In this document: positions 6,910-10,358 of the stretch, piece by piece
Numbering within the stretch: position 1 is the stretch's first letter
Layout: every line of letters starts with the position of its first letter
NCBI GenBank assembly: GCA_937873555.1
Contig: CALMWN010000130.1
Location: forward strand, 1 to 10,358
Source: an uncultured Clostridia bacterium
Lineage (GTDB): Bacteria > Bacillota > Clostridia > Acetivibrionales > CALMWN01
Direction of reading: 5' to 3'
Length of the DNA stretch: 10,358 nt
The notes under the pieces: model-generated
Told to the model about the DNA's origin: nothing
Database searches by the model: none
What the model saw: the letters and a program-made list of their open reading frames with translations, nothing else
Program-made: the position numbers and the translations under genes

Positions 6910-8072
6910 ACAGGCAGAGTATTCAAAAGCTGGAGATGTTCCTTGCAGGACTTGAGCAGAGATTGAGTGACAACCGCGAGTTTTTCAAGAAGATAACTGT
7001 AGTTTACAAGTCCGGTACAAAGGATTTTCCTGCACATATATCACTGGAAAACGGCAGAATTAAATTTAATTTCAATGGGAACACGGAAATACTGGAAATA
7101 GCATGGCTTGCGGCGAGATTGTCAAAATTTGCCCAGAGTTATGAAAGCCTGCTGGTTACCTATGAGGAAAGAGGCAGTACCATATTCATTGAGGCGGATA
7201 ATAAAAATGTCCGCATGAGGACCAGGGAGACAGAACCAGAAGCCCAATTCAAGCCTCATTATGAGACCTCACAGATAAGTAGCAGGGATTACCTTATCAA
7301 AATCGGCAAGGCAGATGCCTTACTTAAGGAAATAGGGATTTTGAGCAGTGATGGCAAGATAAAAAACGATATGATAAGAAAGTACAATCAGATCGACCAT
7401 TTTGTAGAACTGATAAGCGACATGCTAAAAGAGCTTTCCGACAGTTATGAATCCATTACAGTCCTTGACTGCGGATGTGGGAAGTCATATCTGACATTTG
7501 TACTTAACTATTACATAAAGGAAGTTTTAAAAAAGCCGTGCTATTTTATCGGGCTTGATTATTCAAGTGCTGTAGTGGAAGCATCCAAAAAAATTGCCAA
7601 TAACCTGGGTTATAACAACATGGAGTTCAAAAATACCGATATCAGAAGCTACAAGGCAAATAGGGAGATACATCTTGTTATAAGCCTCCATGCATGCGAT
7701 ACGGCGACAGATGAAGCAATCGCGCTGGCGGTAAACAACAATATAAAAACCATGGTAATGGTACCGTGCTGTCATAGAGAATTGCTGAACCAGTATTCAT
7801 ACAAGCCTTTTGAAGCAGTATTGAAACATGGTGTCCTGAAAGCAAGGATGGCGGATGTGCTGACGGACGGTATGAGGGCCTTGCTGCTGGAATCACTTGG
7901 ATATAGGGTTTCGATAGTTGAATATATTTCTCCTCTTGAAACACCGAAGAATCTCATGCTGAAAGCTGAAAAGACAGGAAGTCCGGTCAAAAGACTGCTG
8001 GATGAATACAGGCAGCTGAAAGGAATACTGAAGGTGGAACCTGCCCTGGAAAAGCTGATCTACATGCAATAA
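6906..8072 (+). CDS. Class I SAM-dependent methyltransferase of unknown target
   Basis: 388 residues. The first 160 or so form a domain I do not recognise, with charged and helical character. The second half is a Rossmann methyltransferase: VLDCGCGKSYLTF (186-198) is motif I, GLDYS with Asp218 is the ribose-binding acidic position, and SLHACDTATDEAI (260-272) is motif IV. A VPCCHRE signature (286-292) is distinctive; it and the DCGCGK motif place the protein with the Methyltransf_32-type enzymes related to the methyltransferase domain of eukaryotic GSTCD. The substrate is not known to me. Coupling by a 4-bp overlap to an rRNA pseudouridine synthase, behind an rRNA m5C methyltransferase, suggests RNA as substrate, but this is inference from context. 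The cysteine/histidine signature could also be a metal site. Confidence 0.8.
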   Translation: MNRQSIQKLEMFLAGLEQRLSDNREFFKKITVVYKSGTKDFPAHISLENGRIKFNFNGNTEILEIAWLAARLSKFAQSYESLLVTYEERGSTIFIEADNKNVRMRTRETEPEAQFKPHYETSQISSRDYLIKIGKADALLKEIGILSSDGKIKNDMIRKYNQIDHFVELISDMLKELSDSYESITVLDCGCGKSYLTFVLNYYIKEVLKKPCYFIGLDYSSAVVEASKKIANNLGYNNMEFKNTDIRSYKANREIHLVISLHACDTATDEAIALAVNNNIKTMVMVPCCHRELLNQYSYKPFEAVLKHGVLKARMADVLTDGMRALLLESLGYRVSIVEYISPLETPKNLMLKAEKTGSPVKRLLDEYRQLKGILKVEPALEKLIYMQ

Positions 8073-8166
8073 CATTGAGACGTATGCTTCGGATACTTCC
8101 GGAAAGGTAATTATTCCGTTGATAACACTACGGTTAAATTTATTTATATTTTATTATAAAAATATG

Positions 8167-8195
8167 TTTACACATACCCACAGGGGGTATATAAT
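8167..8195 (+). promoter_or_regulatory. Sigma-A promoter of the glutaredoxin-like gene
   Basis: TTTACA (8167-8172) and TATAAT (8190-8195) are separated by exactly 17 bp, a 5/6 and a 6/6 match. The predicted start is near 8202, about 26 nt before the ATG, so the leader contains little more than the ribosome binding site. Basal strength should be high unless the site is repressed. Confidence 0.85.
8174..8190. promoter_or_regulatory. CsoR/CstR-like operator filling the promoter spacer
   Basis: ATACCCACAGGGGGTAT is a 17-bp dyad centred on 8182. The outer six positions of each half (ATACCC/GGGTAT) are perfectly complementary, and the seventh is the only mismatch to an ATACCCC-N3-GGGGTAT form. This G/C-tract layout with TA ends is typical of operators of the CsoR/RcnR family, including the persulfide sensor CstR. 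It lies between the -35 and -10 boxes and overlaps the first T of the -10. The site is seen in sequence; the regulator is inferred and is not encoded in this window. Confidence 0.65.
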
Positions 8196-8214
8196 ATAAT
8201 AAATAAATTATTCC

Positions 8215-8221
8215 GGAGGTG
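8215..8221 (+). promoter_or_regulatory. Ribosome binding site that fixes the redoxin start at 8228
   Basis: GGAGGTG lies 6 nt before the ATG at 8228. The in-frame GTG at 8219 is part of this site and cannot be the start, so the protein begins MSVKVYS and not MEQMSVKVYS. Confidence 0.85.
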
Positions 8222-8227
8222 GAGCAA

Positions 8228-8458
8228 ATGTCAGTAAAGGTATATTCAACACCGTCTTGCCCGTATTGTACAATGGCAAAGAGGTATCTTTCATCAAAAA
8301 ATATCCCGTACGAGGACATAGATGTATCGGCGGATAGGAATGCAGCCATGGAAATGGTGGTTAAGTCCGGGCAGAGAGGGGTTCCCGTGCTTGATATAAA
8401 CGGCAGTATTATTATAGGATTTAACCAGCCGGCAATTGATAATCTGTTAAATGTATGA
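8228..8458 (+). CDS. Glutaredoxin-like thiol-disulfide redoxin (NrdH/YruB type)
   Basis: 76 residues with a single thioredoxin fold. The N-terminal strand KVYSTPSCPYC carries the redox pair Cys11-Pro-Tyr-Cys14, RGVPVLDI places the conserved cis-proline at Pro53, and the tail IIIGFNQPAIDNLL matches the substrate-recognition end of NrdH and YruB-type glutaredoxins. It would act in the cytoplasm as a dithiol electron donor or disulfide/persulfide reductase. Full-length members of this group have about 75-80 residues, so it is complete. It stands alone with its own promoter, 155 bp after the methyltransferase gene, and no ribonucleotide reductase gene is nearby. The CsoR/CstR-like operator suggests induction by metal or reactive sulfur, not a housekeeping role. 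No obvious terminator directly follows the stop. Confidence 0.9.
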   Translation: MSVKVYSTPSCPYCTMAKRYLSSKNIPYEDIDVSADRNAAMEMVVKSGQRGVPVLDINGSIIIGFNQPAIDNLLNV

Positions 8459-8509
8459 CAGGCCCTAAACATAGAAGCGGCTTAATAAATCTGGAAAAAA
8501 GTATAACAT

Positions 8510-8595
8510 ATTGAATACGCGAAAGACATTAATTAATAAACTGCCCTTGAACCATATGCAGTTTATGCATCAAAAAAGTTCTTTGCGTATTCAAT
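8510..8595. repeat. Nested inverted repeat (two-part hairpin) after the redoxin gene
   Basis: Outer arms ATTGAATACGC (8510-8520) and GCGTATTCAAT (8585-8595) are perfect and extend inward over AAAGA/TCTTT with one unpaired G at 8521. Inside, ATAAACTGC (8536-8544) pairs perfectly with GCAGTTTAT (8558-8566) around a 13-nt loop. The two stems are joined by an internal loop of about 8-11 nt per side. No T-run follows on either strand close enough for an intrinsic terminator, and no target-site duplication flanks it. It may be a structured 3' end of the redoxin mRNA, a small RNA or a miniature-element relic. Confidence 0.65.
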
Positions 8596-8611
8596 GAATC
8601 AAGGTAAACAT

Positions 8612-8651
8612 TTTACGATATCAAAAAAAATTGTAATATGTTTATCGTAAA
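8612..8651. repeat. Inverted repeat TTTACGATA...TATCGTAAA
   Basis: Nine perfectly complementary base pairs (8612-8620 and 8643-8651) enclose a 22-nt A/T-rich loop containing an A8 run. It lies between the nested repeat and the Spo0A-like boxes. Function unknown; a spaced operator is as plausible as an RNA hairpin. Confidence 0.5.
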
Positions 8652-8667
8652 GTATATAGATGATTTA

Positions 8668-8697
8668 TGTCGATTTCGACAGGACCTGAGCTATAAT
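8668..8697. promoter_or_regulatory. Inverted Spo0A-like boxes upstream of a TATAAT
   Basis: The dyad TGTCGATTTCGACA (8668-8681) holds a perfect TGTCGAA 0A box on the minus strand (8681-8675) and a 6/7 match (TGTCGAT, 8668-8674) on the plus strand. TATAAT lies at 8692-8697. The positions 17-18 bp upstream of it are the boxes themselves and do not resemble TTGACA, as at activator-dependent promoters where Spo0A replaces the -35 contact. The boxes also could be a chance 5-bp stem with an ATTT loop. Confidence 0.4.
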
Positions 8698-8720
8698 TAC
8701 TTCAAAAAGTCCCAATAAAT

Positions 8721-8847
8721 GTAATTAAATCAACAACCTGTTGATTTAATGTGGATAAAGCTGGGATAAAACACAATGAACTTTTAAAAAAATAAATATT
8801 TTTGTTTAGGATGAAATTTAAGTGGTAATAAATTAACAACCTTTTGA
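8721..8847 (+). repeat. Direct repeat GTAAT(T)AAATyAACAACCTkTTGA, two copies about 104 bp apart
   Basis: Copy one (8721-8744) and copy two (8825-8847) differ by one inserted T and two substitutions over some 24 positions. In copy one the motif is half of a perfect 12-bp hairpin; in copy two it overlaps the right arm of the possible closing stem. The duplication sits wholly inside the candidate small RNA. Confidence 0.6.
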
Positions 8848-8861
8848 AGTTCCCCTATTTT

Positions 8862-8885
8862 GCTCCTGCATAAGGAGCTCTTTTT
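8862..8885 (+). terminator. Intrinsic terminator
   Basis: GCTCCT (8862-8867) and AGGAGC (8873-8878) form a 6-bp GC-rich stem with loop GCATA, followed by TCTTTTT. It lies about 400 bp after the redoxin stop with no gene between, so it may end the candidate small RNA or a long redoxin transcript. Confidence 0.75.
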
Positions 8886-8909
8886 GTATACGGGAATAAT
8901 CTCTCTTAA

Positions 8910-9023
8910 AATCACTTTACAGTTATAGGGATAAAGGCCCCTTTATATTGTACAGGTGTAGGCAAGGCAGTAATGGACAATCTTAAACCTGAAATTGTGG
9001 AGCAGGCCATTTATGCTTCTTGA
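8910..9023 (+). pseudogene. Fragment of an IclR-family transcriptional regulator
   Basis: The frame opening after a TAA at 8907-8909 reads 37 codons containing IGIKAPLYCTGVGKAVMDNL and EIVEQAIYAS before a TGA at 9021. G-x-K/R-A-P-L-x-C-T-x-x-G-K-A is the signature at the start of the IclR effector-binding domain. The N-terminal winged helix and most of the effector domain are missing, so only about one seventh of a normal 250-residue regulator remains. Its right end runs directly into an aldolase fragment in another frame. IclR regulators commonly control adjacent sugar-acid and aromatic catabolic genes, which suits the neighbour. Confidence 0.65.
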
Positions 9024-9339
9024 AACATTGAAGCTGGGAGTAGCCGGATATAGCGGTGTAATGGCGAATTTCCATCCTGATTTGTATGTCCGGTTTTTCA
9101 GAAATTGGGCAAGCAAGCCGGAAGAAGCCAGACACCTGTTAAATTTCCTGAGTATTGCCTCACTGGTAGAAAAGCAGCTTTATCCGGTTAATGCCAAGCA
9201 CTATTTGAGTCTTGAAGGTTGTAAAAATATTATCAATACCAGATCAAAAAACCACGACGATTTTACACCCACCAACTATTTGGAAATACAGCAGTTATAT
9301 GAGATATCCAAAGCATTCTCAAAACAATATGGGATTTAA
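8998..9339 (+). pseudogene. C-terminal fragment of a dihydrodipicolinate synthase-family aldolase
   Basis: An open frame ends at TAA 9337-9339 and carries SRPFMLLETLKLGVAGYSGV, MANFHPDLYV, IASLVEKQLYPVNAKHYLSL and a tail of DDFTPTNYLEIQQLYEISK. This is the C-terminal third of the DapA/N-acetylneuraminate lyase family, whose members include 2-keto-3-deoxy-sugar-acid aldolases. Members have about 300 residues; the part with the Schiff-base lysine and the substrate-binding motifs is absent, so the fragment cannot be an active aldolase. There is no ATG with ribosome binding site at its beginning; only a TTG at 8995 would open the frame. The sequence remains free of stops and frameshifts over about 113 codons, pointing to a fairly recent deletion. 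Confidence 0.75.
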
Positions 9340-9353
9340 CGGGAAAATACTTG

Positions 9354-9382
9354 TTGAAATATGCCGTCCGAATTTATATTAT
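9354..9382 (+). promoter_or_regulatory. Candidate promoter of the fucose isomerase gene
   Basis: TTGAAA (9354-9359) and TATTAT (9377-9382) are spaced by 17 bp, each a 5/6 match. The implied leader is about 135 nt. The rest of the gap 9340-9523 shows no open frame of note. A TGTAAGCTTTTAC sequence at 9398-9410 is only a poor match (two mismatches) to a CcpA cre site. Confidence 0.5.
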
Positions 9383-9523
9383 ATATATGGAATGCATTGT
9401 AAGCTTTTACTGGCAGCAGGCTTCGCCAAGTCAGTATTTTGCATATCCGGCTCGAATAAATGAGCTTGTGAAGTAAATATCAGCCTTGCATTATGCTATC
9501 ACAAATCGGAGGAGGGTTATTGA

Positions 9524-10358
9524 ATGAGTAACAGTGTCTTTAAGAACAGGCTTAGCGGAGGATTGCCGAAAATAGGTATCCGCCCGGCAATTGACGGCAG
9601 ACGCAGAGGTGTCCGGGAATCACTTGAACAGCAGACCATGGACATGGCTGAAGCTGCTGCAAAGCTGATATCGGAAAACCTGAGGCATCCTAACGGAATG
9701 CCTGTTGAGTGCATAATTGCGGATACATGCATCGGCGGTGTGGCAGAAGCTGCCATGACAGCAGAGAAATTCGCACGTGAAGGCGTTGGAGTTTCACTGA
9801 CTGTAACTCCATGCTGGTGTTATGGAGCCGAGACAATGGACATGGACCCTGCAATTCCTAAAGCCGTATGGGGCTTCAACGGTACAGAACGCCCGGGAGC
9901 CGTGTACCTTGCGGCAGTATTGGCTGCCCACAACCAGAAGGGCTTGCCTGCCTATGGCATATATGGCGAAAATGTCCAGGATGCAGGAGACAAAACAATA
10001 CCGGAAGATGTTAAAGGAAAGATACTCCAGTTTGCAAAAGCAGGCCTTGCGGTAGCAACAATGAGAGGCAAATCCTATCTTTCAATGGGTTCGGTCTCAA
10101 TGGGTATCGCGGGTTCAATTGTAAATGAAGCATTCTTCCAGGATTACCTCGGAATAAGAAATGAATACATAGATATGTCGGAATTCATCAGAAGAATTGA
10201 TGAAGAGATATACGACAAGGATGAGTATAAAAAAGCCTTAAAATGGGTGAAGGAAAACTGCAAGGAGGGAGTCGACCCAAATCCTCCGGAGATGCAGCTG
10301 TCGAGAGCCAAAAAAGACAGCGATTGGGAAACTGTTGTAAAGATGACCCTTATAGCCA
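9524..10358 (+). CDS. fucI: L-fucose isomerase, N-terminal part (cut by right edge)
   Basis: The first 278 codons are present; the E. coli enzyme has 591 residues, so about half is missing. It isomerises L-fucose to L-fuculose (also D-arabinose to D-ribulose), the first step of fucose catabolism, as a Mn-dependent cytoplasmic oligomer. Agreement with FucI is near continuous: LPKIGIRPAIDGRRRGVRES from residue 14, VTPCWCYGAET (94-104), GFNGTERPGAVYLAA (117-131), and GKSYLSMGSVSMGIAGSIV. The metal-binding Glu, Asp and His of the family lie in the part beyond the window. The ATG at 9524 follows a very strong GGAGGAGGG at 9508-9516. Nothing is broken in the visible part. Remnants of an IclR regulator and a sugar-acid-type aldolase lie just upstream. 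The gene is probably the first of a catabolic operon continuing to the right. Confidence 0.95.
   Translation, partial: MSNSVFKNRLSGGLPKIGIRPAIDGRRRGVRESLEQQTMDMAEAAAKLISENLRHPNGMPVECIIADTCIGGVAEAAMTAEKFAREGVGVSLTVTPCWCYGAETMDMDPAIPKAVWGFNGTERPGAVYLAAVLAAHNQKGLPAYGIYGENVQDAGDKTIPEDVKGKILQFAKAGLAVATMRGKSYLSMGSVSMGIAGSIVNEAFFQDYLGIRNEYIDMSEFIRRIDEEIYDKDEYKKALKWVKENCKEGVDPNPPEMQLSRAKKDSDWETVVKMTLIA

Larger units (their letters stand above)
8699..8886 (+). ncRNA. Candidate structured small RNA ending at an intrinsic terminator
   Basis: This stretch has no open frame beyond a few codons but much complementarity. ACTTCAAAA (8699-8707) pairs with TTTTGAAGT (8842-8850) as a possible closing stem. TCCCA (8710-8714) pairs with TGGGA (8762-8766) around a 12-bp hairpin, ATTAAATCAACA (8724-8735) with TGTTGATTTAAT (8739-8750). 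The terminator at 8862-8885 then ends the unit. A closed multi-stem domain followed by a terminator is the layout of a small RNA or cis-regulatory leader. One conflict: a start about 7 nt after the -10 at 8692-8697 would fall inside the left arm of the closing stem. It does not show motifs of 6S, T-box, SRP, tmRNA or RNase P RNA that I can recognise. Confidence 0.33.

Noticed and set aside
8219..8227. GTG at 8219 as redoxin start
   Set aside because: It lies within the Shine-Dalgarno sequence itself; the ATG at 8228 has ideal spacing and gives the usual N-terminus.
8140..8472. Minus-strand open frame of 110 codons over the redoxin gene
   Set aside because: It runs opposite the complete CPYC redoxin and through its promoter; no start signal.
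8510..8595. Miniature transposable element explanation for the nested inverted repeat
   Set aside because: The bases flanking the arms do not form a target-site duplication, and no second copy is in the window; kept only as a possibility.
8699..8886. 6S RNA, T-box, SRP RNA, tmRNA or RNase P RNA
   Set aside because: I looked for their conserved motifs (T-box AGGGTGGTACCGCG, SRP domain IV loop and the like) and found none; pairing is not the single long hairpin of 6S RNA.
8995..9339. Open frame from TTG 8995 as an intact small gene
   Set aside because: Its content is the C-terminal third of a known aldolase family, without the catalytic lysine region and without a ribosome binding site.
9397..9411. 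CcpA cre site upstream of fucI
   Set aside because: Two mismatches at positions that are normally conserved, including the central CG.
9212..9463. Forward open frame of 83 codons
   Set aside because: First half is a shifted reading of the aldolase fragment; the rest is promoter-like AT-rich DNA with no family resemblance.
9517..9756. Minus-strand open frame of 79 codons
   Set aside because: Antisense shadow of the conserved fucI N-terminus.
9822..10055. Forward open frame of 77 codons inside fucI
   Set aside because: Out-of-frame reading of a highly conserved fucI region.
1..10358. CRISPR array, insertion sequence, prophage or toxin-antitoxin/defence system
   Set aside because: No regularly spaced repeats, transposase, integrase or small paired toxin/antitoxin genes could be read on either strand.

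Overview
The window reads as a chromosomal segment of an anaerobic, low-to-moderate GC member of the Clostridia, possibly a cellulolytic or saccharolytic relative of Clostridium cluster III. The grounds are purine-rich Shine-Dalgarno sequences, AT-rich intergenic DNA, a citrate synthase of the Re type typical of strict anaerobes, a fused Aquifex-type aconitase, and an L-fucose isomerase. This placement rests on gene content read by eye, not on a database search.

Region 1 (1-424) holds the tail of an unidentified gene leaving the left edge, a decayed tetratricopeptide-like remnant on the minus strand, a two-copy 20-bp-period direct repeat, and a strong sigma-A promoter whose -10 box is covered by a perfect 24-bp palindrome. 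Region 2 (425-4546) is a three-gene operon: Re-type citrate synthase, aconitase and a GntR/FCD regulator, ending in a strong terminator. It makes isocitrate from oxaloacetate and acetyl-CoA, the first steps of the oxidative branch that supplies 2-oxoglutarate and glutamate. The last gene is the natural candidate to bind the palindrome at the operon promoter. No isocitrate dehydrogenase is present here.

Region 3 (4515-8072): the same terminator hairpin serves, from the opposite strand, a tRNA-Glu(CUC) gene. Divergent promoters then lead right into an RNA-modification operon: an RsmF-like m5C methyltransferase, an RsuA-type pseudouridine synthase and a SAM-dependent methyltransferase of unknown target, the last two overlapping by ATGA.

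Region 4 (8073-8458) is a single small glutaredoxin-like gene of the NrdH/YruB type. Its promoter is near-consensus, and the 17-bp spacer carries a palindrome resembling CsoR/CstR-family operators.

Region 5 (8459-9523) is about 1 kb without an intact gene. In order it contains a nested inverted repeat, a second inverted repeat, an inverted pair of Spo0A-like boxes above a TATAAT, a structured AT-rich stretch with a duplicated motif, and an intrinsic terminator (a candidate small RNA). Then come two gene remnants joined directly to each other: a piece of an IclR-family regulator and the C-terminal third of a dihydrodipicolinate-synthase-family aldolase. A promoter and strong ribosome binding site follow.

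Region 6 (9524-10358) is the N-terminal 278 residues of L-fucose isomerase, cut by the right edge. The IclR and aldolase remnants beside it suggest this was once a larger sugar or sugar-acid catabolic locus.

The observations most worth checking are the palindrome over the citrate-operon promoter, the CsoR-like operator in the redoxin promoter, the candidate Spo0A-linked structured RNA, and the IclR/aldolase deletion scar. I did not find a clear new multi-gene system.
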